Source: Cristatella mucedo | Taxonomy: Eukaryota > Bryozoa > Phylactolaemata > Cristatellidae | DNA length: 60,000 bases | NCBI GenBank assembly: GCA_009760855.2 | Contig: WPIO01000158.1 | Location: 64,001-124,000 of the forward strand | Direction of reading: 5' to 3' | In this document: one piece after another, positions 18,610-30,921 of the stretch | How the letters are laid out: each line of letters starts with the position of its first letter | How positions within the stretch are numbered: position 1 is the stretch's first letter | Program-made: the position numbers and the translations under genes | The notes under the pieces: generated by a model | What the model was told of the DNA's origin: nothing | The model's input: only the letters and a program-made list of their open reading frames with translations | Databases searched by the model: none

Positions 18610-21600
18610 TTAATTTAAATTTAATTTCGCCATTGACTTAAACAGATCTATTTCTTCTACGATATTAACATGTTTTTTATCTGTTTCCTTTTTCTCTTTA
18701 TCAGCAAATCTTACTTTCTTTATAGCTATTTGTTTTTGCGTTTTCGCTTTTTCTTTTTGGCATCTATATTAACATTCTTTCAAACATTCAAAGCATTTTC
18801 CACCAGTCCCTTATATTCTATAGTGACCGTAACTAAGCGAATGTATTCCACAATCTAACCAGTATCGTTTTGAGTCGAATGCTGATAGTGCTTTCTTAGA
18901 CTGTGTTTCGAGTATGAATTTGGTGATTTCTTGATTTATTGCAATAAACATCATATCCTGTTTTAAGACAACCAATATAATCAGAATGTGTCAAGCATTT
19001 TTTACTACATCTTTCTTTGTTTCTTTTGCTTTTTTAACTGAAGATTTAACTTCTATTCCTTTATCTTTATTAATAGCTATCTGCTATGAATAGAGCTTTG
19101 GTCTTAAGAAAACACCATCATCAAGTACAATTGATTTTTAATCATAACACCTTTCTCATCTTTAATGAAATCTTTTGTTTTTGGATCTATTGAATATTTT
19201 TCACATATTTCATCGTTAAACTTACCTAGAATTCCCTTATTAGCAGCAGTGATTTTTTCAGCTCTTTCTAATTTCCATATATCTTGATTCTTAGGATATC
19301 CAGATAAATCTAGATAATCTAAATAATTTGCAAAATCTTGATGTAAATTATCAGTATTTATTTTCATTACTAGAGAATCAGTATCAGCATATACAAGTGT
19401 TACTTTATCATTATAATAATCTTTTACTGTATTGTAATAGAAATCTTGCACTATTAGTTTTGAAATATCTAGTATTGTAAAACCTAAATAAATAGGTTTA
19501 TCAAGACATATCTCTGCTTTTTTGTTTCAATTCCAACCAAGTTTTGATTAAACAACCTTCTGTCTTTAGATCTTGCAATCATTACTCTTTTATCTGAAAC
19601 TGCAACATCTTTATCATATTTTAGGTGAAACGGCTCAATGTTCTCTCGCTCTCTAACATTTTCCATTGTTTTTCCAAAGAATTTATTGTTTATTAGCTTA
19701 TGATATTTTTTAACTCATCTTTTGCTTCTTTTCTTCTAGAAATATTATATAAAGTATATATCCACTTAGCCATCTACTTTGAATGAAACTCATTACTCTA
19801 TGTATCTTTGTTAAAACATATCCTCTCTCAATTGCAAGTTGTAGATTTCTATAATAAATAACATATTTAACTTTTGGTTTTAGATCAACAATCAGTTTTT
19901 CTACTTCACTTTCGCAATCATATATTTTTTCTTATTGTCTTTAAGTAATGATTTCTTTTGATATTCAGAATATTCTTCACATCTACTTTTCTCCTAATTG
20001 GTAAAATAGGATAATCAGAGGAAATATCGTGTAATTCATCAGAATAGTGCATATCTACTTCAAAAGCATAGCCAGTTTCAGCATCTTCTTTTAATGCTAA
20101 TATCTTCTTATTTGTAAAAAATTGTATTTGCTTGTTATCTAAAAACTTGAAATCAGAAATTGGAAGTGGTTGTGTCATTGCTGAAGCATATAATGAATTT
20201 GAATCAACATAAAGCAGCCAACTCTTTTCTTTTGTACTATCCTAATTAGATGACATCTCATTGTTTGCTTTAATATGTCTACATGATGTTTGTGTTATTC
20301 CTCCTCTTATTGCAATTTCAAAGAAATCAAAATGTTCAAAGCTTGTTAATAAATCTAGTTTAACCTTTGAAAATCTCAAACCTGCAGACCGAGTTAAACC
20401 TTGTGCAGTAAAGAAACTGGCAGGATCTAAACCGTCAATTTTCTTTGATAAATGTCTAAAATGATGAAATACATCAGCTAATAAAAGTACATTCATTGTT
20501 AGATAAATATCGCTATACTTTTTCAATGTATCTTCTGTATCAGGATCTATTTTTTTCATTAGTTCCCAAACTTTCTTAACACTATCATAATCTTTTTCAT
20601 CTATGTTTGTATCATTTAATGTACTTTAAAAACTTTTAATTGAATGTAGTTTTTTCATCTAGCCTCAAAAATTAATCTATATATTCATATGGTAATATAC
20701 CTTTTTCTTTTAACAGATCGAATTCTTTATCATTTAACATTGAAAAGTATTTTCTTTTTTGTTCTAAAGGTTTTCCTGATTTAACAACATTATTGACAAG
20801 ATCTGCTAAACCTTTTTGTAACATTTGCAAAGAGTCTTTAAAACTAAGTGAACCAATTTCAATGTTTATATATTTCTCCGTGTTATGGCAATAACTTTTT
20901 TATTTAGTTTTAAATCTTGAAACTCTTTTACTAATAAATGTGAATCATAATATTTTAAATTGTGAGTAAATATTGGAAGTCTAAACCTCTTAGGATTAAT
21001 GCTGAGATTTAAATTGCCAAACATTATGAGCAGCTCCTCTATACTTTCCTGTTAGATGACAATGATCTCAAACTTATCATCATTTAAATCTATACCACAA
21101 ATGTGGCAAATATTTGCATGATCAAAATCTTCTTCGTCTTTTTTTAAATTTCTATAATCAAATTAATTGTATTAATCAAGAATAGGTTTAATTTAATTTT
21201 TTTTATTTTTTCAACTTCTTCTAATACACTTTTTAATAGTTCTCTAACATTATTAGGTCCATTGAATAATTTAAATGTTCTTCTTTACCTTCATAATCTA
21301 TAATAATATAAGCAGATGAATAAGGAGTATGCTTTTGAAAAATACCTTGCAGTGTATTAGGATCTTCCTTCTCAGTATTTCTAACACTTGTAAGTAAACA
21401 TTAAAAGTCAGCATATGCAACATAAGGACACCATAGTGTTTTTGCATAATCTCTAAAATAACATTTATCTCCTTTTTTACTATCAGAACTTTGCATTTGT
21501 ATACTAGATTTTCCATCATTTCCACGTTTGCAAGCTTCAATGTGAGATTCTAAGTTATCTTTAGAGTAAAATCTACACAGACGTCTTTTACAAGTAAGTT

Positions 21601-22740
21601 GTGTTCCATAACCTTTGCTACTTCTACACAAACCATTAAAGTTTGTAATAATTACATAATGAGAATTGCTTTTATATGGAATACTATATTAAAGAAGATC
21701 AAAGTGTTTCTCTTTTTTCTTCAACAACTGCTATAAGTGGAGTTAGCATTTTATTATCATATTCATAAACATTAATCGTAATATTAAATAATTCTGCTAA
21801 ATTTGGAATGTCAACAACGTTTAATACATTTGAAGGTAATTTCCTTGACGTTAAACAACTCTTCTATTCTGTTCAGATTGTGAGTACTTTTCATGTAATA
21901 TTTCTCTTAAATCAGCAATAGATTCTGGATGATTCTCTCTCCAATGAAGAAATCTCAATACACACCATAAAGAGCAAAGATTATCTGATTCATTCTTTAT
22001 ATTAATTGATTATCTCTTCTTTTCTAATCCCTCTGGCATTGATAAATAACTACAATCAAATTTACGTCTAAAATAAGAAAACTTTGCATAAATAGCATTA
22101 ACATCAATTATAGTCAAATTAGAACCCTTTTCTAACCATTTCTCTACTCTCTTTTTAAAAGCTGCAAATTGAGTTCTAATTATTCTATCAATATCTGAAA
22201 CTCTATTTATTTTTTAATTACTTACTCCTGCAAATGGTTGATAATTAAATGCCCCACTTTCTGAAGCTAAAATAGGAGAAATAACAAGGGTCATTCTTAA
22301 GTCACTCTTGTTTTTAAGTAATTCTGTAATAACTAATTCAATTCTGCTCCAATCTTATCATATATTACAACAAAATCGATTACATTTTTTCTATTTTAAT
22401 ATATTCATAATCTAAAAATTTACAAGCTGAAAAAGCTTTTCCTAAAAACCATCCTGTTTCTTGTATTTTCATCAATCTCTTAGCTTCTCTATCGAAAGAT
22501 TGTCCATTATTAGTCTTAACAGATTTCTTAGCAATAGGATTATTTAATCTTATTACTGTTGGGGTTCTTAAACTTGCAATAATTGCATCTAAACTATCTT
22601 TTGAGAAAGGATATTTTGGTAGAAGACCTGTGCGTTTTCTTACGTCTTCTCTAATACGTTTTGCACGTTCGCTAAATTTTTTACTCTCACCGCATAAAGT
22701 AATCAATATTTTGGGATGTATATACAGATAGAAATTTTTT
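18610..22740 (-). pseudogene. protein-primed family B DNA polymerase (pPolB), broken
   Basis: Polinton pPolB copies the linear genome from a protein primer. In order along the minus strand: an N-terminal part with DNLCSLWCVLRFLHW (about 21990) and NITINVYEYDNKMLTPLIA, the knuckle-like LCRFYSKDNLESHIEACK (about 21580), ExoI as CPYVAYADF (its Glu position is TAA, 21401-21403), ExoII as PIFTHNLKYYDSHLL (about 20970), and the family block YSDIYLTMNVLLLADVFHHF (about 20500). Motif A is LLYVDSNSLYASAM (about 20215), motif B lies before MENVRERENIE (19666), and motif C is YADTDS (19391-19374). The C-terminal block is ALSAFDSKRYW...SLSYGHY (about 18880-18810). At about 1370 codons it is full length, with more than ten stops or shifts. 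No clear ATG; the N-terminus may be lost. Confidence 0.85.
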
Positions 22741-22809
22741 AATTAAATAATTAGCTAATTGCAAATATTGTTTACCCTTATATAGTAGTATCAACTTAAC
22801 ACAACTCCA

Positions 22810-22990
22810 AGTAGTATGTAAATGAATGGAATGGAGAATAGGGTCTCGAGAATAATGGTAGTCATTAAATAAATCGGACGACGAGAAACGATCGAGCGTA
22901 AGCGAGATTGTTGATCGGAGGACGGTTTATTTAATTGATGACGTCATTTGAATGAGCCCTAGGCTCCATTTCATTCATTCACATACTACT
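22810..22990. repeat. imperfect palindrome, fold-back/MITE-like, at the viral edge
   Basis: The arms 22810-22836 and 22964-22990 are inverted copies (AGTAGTATGTAAATGAATGG against a near-perfect complement). Inner segments such as ATTAAATAAA / TTTATTTAAT also pair, so the whole 181 bp can fold into one long hairpin. It begins where the AT-rich viral composition stops. It could be an independent fold-back MITE or something linked to the element's end. Confidence 0.75.
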
Positions 22991-23384
22991 AGGCCAAGGA
23001 TACGTTGCTAACGAGACGGCCAAGGTCTATCGTGGCCCCCTCGAAAACTCAGCAGAAAGACGGCACACCTATAAGCTGAAGCCTCAAGCTCTAACTCTAA
23101 ATAATCCCTACCTAGCGCGTACTAACGAAGAAGTAGCTCGTAAAATAATCAGGAATATCGGCAGGCTTCTCTTGCTGTGAGCTCATGTGCCCCCCCCCCC
23201 CGTGCCGCACCGGGAGCGTCCGGGCCGAGGGGCACTTGCTAGAGCGATTCGCCGGCGAGCAGCACTCCTGGCAGCCGGCAGGGTGCCCCTGGTAAGTTAC
23301 GACGCATGAGCTCCCCAACACCACCGGCCAGCACTTGCGGGTGTGCTGTTGCCTGTTCATCGCCGCCTTTCGGACGACGTCAAC
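22991..23384. other. unassigned host DNA
   Basis: GC-richer sequence with a run of ten or more C near 23191. Short open frames on both strands show no recognisable domain. Confidence 0.4.
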
Positions 23385-23775
23385 GAAATTTAGGTTTCAC
23401 TTACAACAGCTGCCTAAGTTTTGAAGGCTTTATTCGAAAGACTGCTTCTTCAGCTAGTCATCATGTCCGATCCCTATCTAAGATTCGGAGCTATTTTCCA
23501 CGGAGGCTTGCAAAAATTTTAACTAGCTCCTTAGCTCTTTCTCGGCTTGATTATTGCAATTTGCTCTTTGCTTGCTTAGCAAAAGACAATTAGGCCACTA
23601 AACGTAACTAGGAATATGGCTTCAAGGCTAGTTTTAAGTCCCAGAGGTTTGACCAAGCGTCTCCTTTGCCAAAAGAGCTAGGATGGCTGCCGGTTGATCA
23701 ACGGATACAGAGCAAAGTTTTTACGCTGACCTACTAGGCCTGCCACGGCTTGGCTCCTCCATCTATGATCTAATG
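23385..23775 (+). mobile_element. LINE-A fragment, plus strand
   Basis: Encodes the post-RT region with FIRKTASSASHHVRSLSKIR, SRLDYCNLLFACL, then in shifted frames ELGWLPVDQRIQSKVF. It matches the corresponding part of the copy at 676-3919. Both ends are truncated; no tail. Confidence 0.8.
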
Positions 23776-25258
23776 CTGACTTCTTAATAAGCGACTGGAT
23801 GGAAGTCGCTTTGAAGAATGCAAGGACAACACATGAACCTGTGGTCATATCAATTTTATTTTAAGCAGAGCAGCAGTAAATCTGGGCGTCTTAAAAGTAG
23901 AGCGGTAAGTAAGGGGTCAGAAAAGGGTAAGCAGTCTTCTCAAACTGAGAGATCAACTTCGAGAGGATGTCTTGAAGCTGACTATTAAGGTAGTGCGAGG
24001 AACGGACGTTAAAGAGTCAACTGGGGCTGTTTTCGTGATGGTGAATTCGCCTATTTTATATATCTTGAAGATAAAGGGTAGATATTCGGTGATTACGGTA
24101 AGGATTGCTAGATACGGTGCTGATGAGGTACGATTAGTTAAGTAGATGGTTGAAGGTCGACGTCAATATCTTTCGATTGTATATCTGCTATTCAAAGATT
24201 GCCCATGGCGGGCATAGCGGACCAGTCTTGTCTGCCTTAAATTGAGTGAGACAGTCTACGGGGTAAGACAGAGCACACCCACCAGTGTCTAACGCCTCTT
24301 TGCAGTATACATCCCTTGCTGTAGACTTTCGAAAGGAAGTGAACAGTCAAGCTACCGCGAATCCAGAAACAATGCATACACTTCTATCACTCATTGATTC
24401 GACAACCATAGCGTGGTCGTAACCGCACGCTTGTTGGCATGTGTGTATGTGAACATCGCGGAAACTCCACCAAAGTTATAAAGTCGATGGAATCATCGAA
24501 GAAGAAGCCGCATAGACATTGTTATACGAAGATTAATGCGCTTCCCCGAGTGGACAGTACACGCGAAGAGTCGTCGTGGAAACGTAGAACTGAATAGATA
24601 GATAAGCAGTCCTTACCGTCAGCAAAAATCAGCGCTACCCCTGCATTGTGCAGGGGTAGCAGAATCGTCCTCGGAACGAGAGCGAGCCACAGACACATTA
24701 CTCGTAGTGCAGACATAATTGGATGCAGATATTCGCGAAAGGAAATAAAGCAGTTTGTCCATCATTAGTGCAGCAGTCCGTGACCTCAGCACTTTGCACG
24801 GTAACAGTCTCAAAGCAAGTTACAGCAGTCACAGACTTAGCAGTGACTATAAAACCGGCACAGTATGAACGACCACTTTGTTCCACATATTGACAGGTAA
24901 GGCTATAGCACCAGAAACGTGCACGAACGACTTCAGCAGCCGTTTTCATGTTCCCGTGTGAAGTCATAAACTCGGGATTCGCAAGTAATTATACAGTGGG
25001 GGGTCGTGAATGGCGAACCCGATCCAAATCCCAATCCCGGACTGGATTCGTATGTCGGGTAGTTGGTCAACCAGATCGTGACTTCCCGTTGGTTGCTTTG
25101 GGGAAAAGATTTTACTCGTTCTCTCGCCGTGAAAAACAGCAAAAATTGACCTAGTGTTAGAATAATTATAAAAATTTGTCAATGCTTAAAACGTTTTTTA
25201 TTCATTTTGGGGGGTTCTACCCGAATTCAAATCCTACTCTTGTGGCTCATTGAAATGG
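23776..25258. other. unassigned host DNA
   Basis: No gene recognised. It contains a 12-bp perfect hairpin at 24634-24660. Overlapping short open frames on both strands between 24522 and 25182 look like chance. Confidence 0.4.
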
Positions 25259-25261
25259 AAT

Positions 25262-25960
25262 AAAAAGTATCTCCGCTTGTAACTCCACAAAGATTGTGCC
25301 GATGTTACGCCGTCAGAGCTTTCTATATTGCTATCAAAGCTCTAGCGACTGTCAGTTCGCCCGAAATAGCCAATGAACTTATCTAACACAACAAATAGAA
25401 GCATAACAGAGTCAGGACGGCGGTCGATGTAGTGAGTAAACTGGACATAGCAGTCCAGGACGGCTGGAAATGATTTGCCACAGTCGGTAGCAGGAGAGTA
25501 GATGTCGTTGAGTAAATATCGTGGAAGTGCGTTCCCCAGTCTGGGACCTGCGGAACAAACGCTTCTGGCCCCAGCGGTCTTTAAGCAGAGAAATTACAAC
25601 AGCAAATGTATTGTCCATGGAGGACATGATGGAACGAGGTGGCCGAAACTGGTGACGCAGTTTAGCTAGGAATGAAGAGCCAAGCCCCGGCAGGCCTTGC
25701 GGGTTAGCGTAAGAAATTTGCTTTGTATCTGCCGATCGATCCGGAGCTATCACAGCTCCTTCAGCAACGGAGACACGTGGCTGAACCTCTGGGGTTTTTT
25801 AACAGGCTTGCAGACGTATTCATCACTAGCTGCAGTGCCCTCGTGACTTTTGGGAGCATAGCCAAAATGGAATTGCAATTATCTACCAGAGACTGAACCA
25901 GGGAGTTAATTGAAAAAAAAAATTGCAACCCTTTGTAGACAGTCTTCAAGCTTAGGGAAT
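25262..25960 (-). mobile_element. LINE-A, diverged 3' part, minus strand
   Basis: Begins with the family end GTATCTCCGCTTGTAACTCC and continues through the C-terminal region (PRLGNAL-like, FPAVLDCYVQF-like frames) to ILAMLPKVTRALQLVMN near 25860. It is strongly diverged and full of stops. Confidence 0.7.
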
Positions 25961-26479
25961 AACAACTGCCCTCTCAAACTGCGATGCACGTGGTATTTCC
26001 AGAATAACACCCACGAAGCTGCGATTTGAATTCCACATTTTGGCAAATGACTGTTTATGTGTATCTACCAAATTGTATGGAATTGCGAAAGCACTTTCTG
26101 ATAAAAATGACATCTAGCCGTTCAGTCCAGTGATCCACCCTAAATTTTCAAGCGGCCATATAGCAACCATTTCAAAAATAAGCATCGCGAAACTGCTGTT
26201 TCAATTCTACTTATAGAGAATATTGCTTAATTGTTACCAATTAAATGTCATGCTATTGCGCATGCGCTTTCTCAAGGAAGTGGCCTTCAGTGACTCGACC
26301 GAGCGAGCCACGCTGTACTTTGGAATTTCGAGTCAGTTTTCATCAACCAAATTTCACGGATTGCTTCTAACCTAGCCGTTCGTGGTGCACCTACGTGGTG
26401 CAGTACGTTCTCCGAACTATGCAGGTGAACTTGGCATAGTTCAAGGCATTCTAGCAATTTTGCTCGCGCACTCGTTCGC
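25961..26479. other. unassigned host DNA
   Basis: No coding signal, RNA or repeat recognised. Confidence 0.4.
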
Positions 26480-26506
26480 GTGTGTGTGTGTGTGTGAGTG
26501 TGTGTG

Positions 26507-26596
<90 letters not shown>

Positions 26597-26637
26597 TGTA
26601 AACGTGCGTGTGTGCGTGAGTATGTGTGTCTGTGTGA
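26480..26637. repeat. (TG)n microsatellite
   Basis: About 158 bp of TG repeats, uninterrupted from about 26515 to 26594, with GA, CG and TC interruptions at both sides. Confidence 0.95.
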
Positions 26638-28614
26638 TAATCCTTTGATTACCTGCCCAAGATTTACTACATAAAGAGAGAATTGTCGGGAACGAAAAGG
26701 ATCTACGTTAGTGGCGATCCAGTTAGCTTAAATGTGACTGTCACGTGACAGGATCTGGTAAAAAGCGAGCCGCTGCGATTTGAATCATGCCGGAGTCCCG
26801 TTATCAGACCGACCACTGTTCATAGTCTCATTGGCATGGTCCGGCGGTCGATAGTGTCGAAGGTCGGCAAGATGTCAATAGAAAGTGATGACATTTCCAC
26901 TCTCATTGTTCTGAAAAACATGCGCTAGCAAATTGAAACTCTTCTATAGTTATCTCAGAGATATTTCTTTTTGAGCTAGCCGCATAACTATTTATAGATA
27001 TACTTGTACGCCCTCGATTATATACACGCGAAAGGGAAGTCGTGCTAAATTCGGCACGATTAAAATAGATTGAACTCATGAATTGAGTTCAATCTATTCA
27101 AGAACTGCTCGTACCCAATTAATAAAAGAAATTTTGGACAAATCCGCGATGCACCTTAAATGAATTCCACATTATCAATAATTTCATAACACCATATTTG
27201 CTAGAGTCACGCACGTAAATGCCTGAATATGCATTAGCTTAGCAGAGTAGTGTATTGTAAAGCTGTGTGCCCCAGCCTAAGTTCGAGCCAGAAGTAAAGT
27301 GACAGAGTACGACACGCCTGTACGAGGGGAAATCTGGATAACATTAATATCAAATTGAGGTAAAGTGTATAGTATCAGGAGTATGAGGAGTATATGCAAA
27401 TGAGGAATGGTTCGCTTGGGACTCATTTTTGTAGAAAAGTAAATTAATGACGGGAAGTATGTCATCAGGTCGGCAGGTAGACACCATTTGCACAAGAACG
27501 TTTTGTGTGCGTGCTGCAATGAGCGAGAACACCTCACCAGCGGCCGACGGTTGAGCACTTGACACAGGCAGAGTCTGGCCTTTAATGTAGGGTATATTTT
27601 CCGGCGAAGCTGCTGTGATTCATTGACCTCTCATATCTGTACGCTTTGAGAGAAATAGAGCTCGAGTCACTTTTACCGTCGACGTCCGCTTGAGCCTCCT
27701 TGAGACTCCACTAGAAGTGTCGCTGCCGGAGTCAAGTTACATATTGACAATACCCCCCAATAGCATTTGATATTTTTGGGCAACCTTTTACCGAAGAATT
27801 TAGTCATTGATGACTTGAAACCGCAGCTTCGCGATGCTTATTAAGTTTTGCTATACATGTCATCAAACATCCTGGAGCTGTATTTTCTGCAATCTATCAT
27901 TGACATGTAAAGCAAAACCCAGCTGACCGAAATCAGAAATAATTGTGGGGCTGACGTATACAAGCAAAAGTGCTTACATTTTTAAATTTCACTCTAAGCG
28001 AATTAATGGCTGAATTATGGAATTTACAATGTGCAAAACTACACTGCAAACGAAGCACTTTAAAAGTCACAAGCATGCACCTCAACAAGCTTCACGCAGG
28101 TACCTCAATCTGCCGAAGTTCAACAAGTAGGGATGCAAATCGCATACGATGCTGAGATCGGTAAACTTTTTATTTGTAGATATTTTGCATGAGGTTTACA
28201 TTCGGGTGACTCGTTGTTGGTATAATCACTTTTTAATTTTACGTTGAAGTCGTCAGAACCTCCAATTCCATTTCTAGCACATTTGCCTTTTGAAAGATAC
28301 CTTTAGCAAATATTCGATTGTCTGACTTATTCTAAAAGTATTTTCTTGAATTTCCTCCTTAAGCGCTCTAGGTCAGCCCAGCTTCGGTTCCAGAGCACCC
28401 ACAAGTTAATTTAGATAATCGATCGCAACTAGCCTGAAATAACTTGACCGCTTATCATGCGGTCACACTTGAAAGTATAATAGGGTGCAGCTTCACTGGT
28501 TCATAGCCGAATTACGAAATCCTGGCAGCTTGTTGTGTAGACATTTCAACGCCAGAGGTTTAAATCGCGTTTTGAACTATTTATTGCTATGCTTGTGGAG
28601 CAGGAACGTTTGCA
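26638..28614. other. unassigned host DNA
   Basis: No gene or known repeat seen apart from the perfect hairpin at 27064-27098. Small open frames on both strands (for example near 27300-27560) lack recognisable motifs. Confidence 0.4.
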
Positions 28615-28953
28615 TGTATTTGGTCTCTAACTCACTAGCTTCCTTCACGACAAGAGCTATAGGCAGGGTGGTGAACTCTGGAACTGTACAGATACTAGGG
28701 TGTCACCGAGACCTAGCATAAGCACCTGAGGTAGTGCACCTGTGCAATTTATGTAATATCTATATATAGTGATAATTTAATATATATATATATATTTAAT
28801 AACTCAAGTCATTTCATTCGTGCTCATGTGTCTTTTCAGGATACTGCCACAGCAGCAGCTGTGCAACATGTTTTGCTGCTGTCTTTCTGGTTAGCTTCCT
28901 GCAGTCGCAGCCAATCCCTCGATAGGAAGCTAGTGAATTAGAGACCAAATACA
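28615..28953. repeat. 339-bp unit bounded by 29-bp inverted repeats
   Basis: 28615-28643 and 28925-28953 are inverted copies with one mismatch (TGTATTTGGTCTCTAACTCA and complement). The inside has an (AT)n run near 28778-28795 and no coding frame. This fits a MITE-like element, but no target duplication is evident. Confidence 0.55.
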
Positions 28954-30427
28954 ATAAGGCAAACTTTTCGGACTACCAGGTCATTTCAGGAGGTCAACCA
29001 GGCACACTTAGTCAGAAAAAACCACACCTACTCCGCCGGCATAACGATAATAATAGCAATAAATTTGCTATAGCAACCTCAAAGAACTCAATCTCTTTCT
29101 AGGCACTTTAGATTTGCTACAAGGAAAGCACGATCGAATGGATTTGTATGCGGAAAAAGCGTGGGCGTGGCCAGATGAACGAACAAACAGTTGCAACAGA
29201 CGGACTGACTGAACAAACAGCAATTATAGGGGCAGGCATTAATCATCCCTCCCCGGTCAGGCGCTTCTGTTTCATACAAGCGCCTGACATAAGTTCTAAA
29301 CACGGGCCACGGCTAGAGCTGCAACCAATAAAATACCAACAAAAACAAATAGGGAACAAAACCGGGGCAATTCCATTAGGCCGGATCCAACAATAAATAA
29401 CTAATCCAAACAAAATAAATAATCCAACAATAAATAACATTAGGCCGGAATGAAGTACTCGCTAGGCGGCATCTGGCCTAAAGGCCGGAATTTGCCGACT
29501 TCTGGGTTACATGGTTGAACAGAATCGTTTATCAATCGGCAGAAAAGTCACGATAGTATCGCTCTGTTTTGCTGAGGTCAATAAATAATTTCCTGCTTCA
29601 GGACTCAAGCTCATGTCCTGAATCATTAAAAAGTGCAAACACCTTGACCTTCCTTTCAAGCAAATTAAATTACCTAGAAAGAGATTTTAACTACAGCACT
29701 ATATAAATGACTTACTATTCCTATTTCTGTTGTTATTTTATTATTACTACTAGCATACCCATAGGCTAAGGGCCGAGTTAGCAAAAAAGTCGCTAGTGCT
29801 ACAAAAACCATTTTCATACATCCAACGACTGTAAACAAAGCATTAGATGTGAAGAGAATGCAATACAGCTCGACCACTGCTCCGTATGCACATAAGCAGA
29901 TCGAAATAACTTGAAACACAGTGCTGAAAAGTCTATGTATTGTTCGTGAAAGATGAAGCACAAGAACAAAATGTGCGGCTATGGCCACGTTGCTCCTAGC
30001 CCATTCGCAGCAGCAACCATGTCAGGAGTACGTTCATAGCAATGAAGACCTCAAGCAGCTCAGGCAACCCTCACACAAAAGCAGACACTTTTTCAGGAAT
30101 ACGGCAGCAGCTTGCGACGGACGGGTTTCAGTCCTCCCAGGCATCGATCGTCGGATCCCAGCCAGTCACGAACTCCGGAAAGGTGTTCTGCAAAGTCACA
30201 TGTGCTATGTGTAAAACGGCCTCCTTAACCTCAATCAAACATGGAATGTGCACAATAAGCAAATGCCTAGCCGTGCATGAGTAATATGCCCAAAGACTTA
30301 TGCTTAGGGACCCCAGTATAAAAGGGTTCATTCACAAAACCTTGTACTCAGCCAAAAAATACGTCAAGTATATCGCCTATAGCCACAAAGCAGCACACTC
30401 GGTGTAAGAAAGCAGGTCCTACCTTCA
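28954..30427. other. unassigned host DNA with a LINE-B end fragment
   Basis: At about 29086-29130 there is a short minus-strand piece of the LINE-B 3' end (CTCAATCTCTTTCTAGGCAC). Near 29385-29440 short direct repeats of ATCCAACAATAAATAAC occur. Nothing else is recognised. Confidence 0.45.
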
Positions 30428-30921
30428 ATGCTATATGTATGGCAGGTTCTTATGCTGACCCACAAGGCCCGCCATGGCTTGGCTCCTTCGTACCTAGCTG
30501 AACTGCTGCATCAGTTTCAGCCTGTTCACGCCCTAAAGTCCACTGTGGACAATAAATTAGCTGTCCCATTCCTCCACTTAAAGACCGTTGGCGACAGAAG
30601 CTTTAGCTCTGCAGGTCCTAGACTGTGGAACTCGCTTCCACAATTCTTACGCAACGACAACTACTCTCCTGCTGCCGACTACGGCTCATCCTTTTCAGCG
30701 GTCCTGAGCTGCTACTTCCATTCTACTCACTACCTCAACTGCTCTCCTGACTCTGCTATGCTTCCCACTTTCTCTTTGTTGCGTGAGACGAAGTCTGTTG
30801 GCTACCGAATGCATACCAAAAGCCGCTTAGGCTGTGAGTGCGCTACACAAAAGTCTCCTGCGTAACACCCACATGATCTATATGACTCTGTGGAGTTCCA
30901 GACGGAGAAACATTACATTAC
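30428..30921 (+). mobile_element. LINE-A 3' end with an intact C-terminal frame
   Basis: The frame 30428-30862 is open for 145 codons and covers the whole C-terminal domain, including SAGPRLWNSLPQFLRN and the family end GCECATQKSPA. Then come the 3' UTR and an (ACATT)n tail at about 30905-30921. It is the least decayed LINE-A end in the window, 5'-truncated. Confidence 0.85.

Larger units (their letters stand above)
4041..22809. mobile_element. endogenous Polinton/adintovirus-like DNA virus element, decayed
   Basis: An AT-rich, gene-dense block unlike the flanks. It carries, on both strands, a protein-primed DNA polymerase B, packaging ATPase, cysteine protease, a major capsid candidate, further virion-like proteins, a PLA2-motif protein, a YqaJ-type nuclease, an HNH-AP2 endonuclease and fibre-like repeat proteins. 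The combination of pPolB, FtsK/HerA ATPase, adenain-type protease and double-jelly-roll capsid defines the Polinton/adintovirus assemblage. I did not find the retroviral-type integrase usual in Polintons, nor terminal inverted repeats when comparing 4041-4260 with 22700-22809, so one or both ends may be lost. Host SINE and LINE insertions inside it show that it is integrated. Many frames are broken. Confidence 0.85.

Noticed and set aside
4041-22809. An alternative genetic code (TGA as Trp) to explain in-frame stops in the viral block
   Set aside because: TGG is used for Trp in the same genes, stops of all three kinds occur, one TGA sits at a P-loop glycine position, and frameshifts are as common as stops. 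Decay explains this better.
26382-26648. An 88-codon open frame rich in Cys and Val
   Set aside because: It is a translation of the (TG)n microsatellite.
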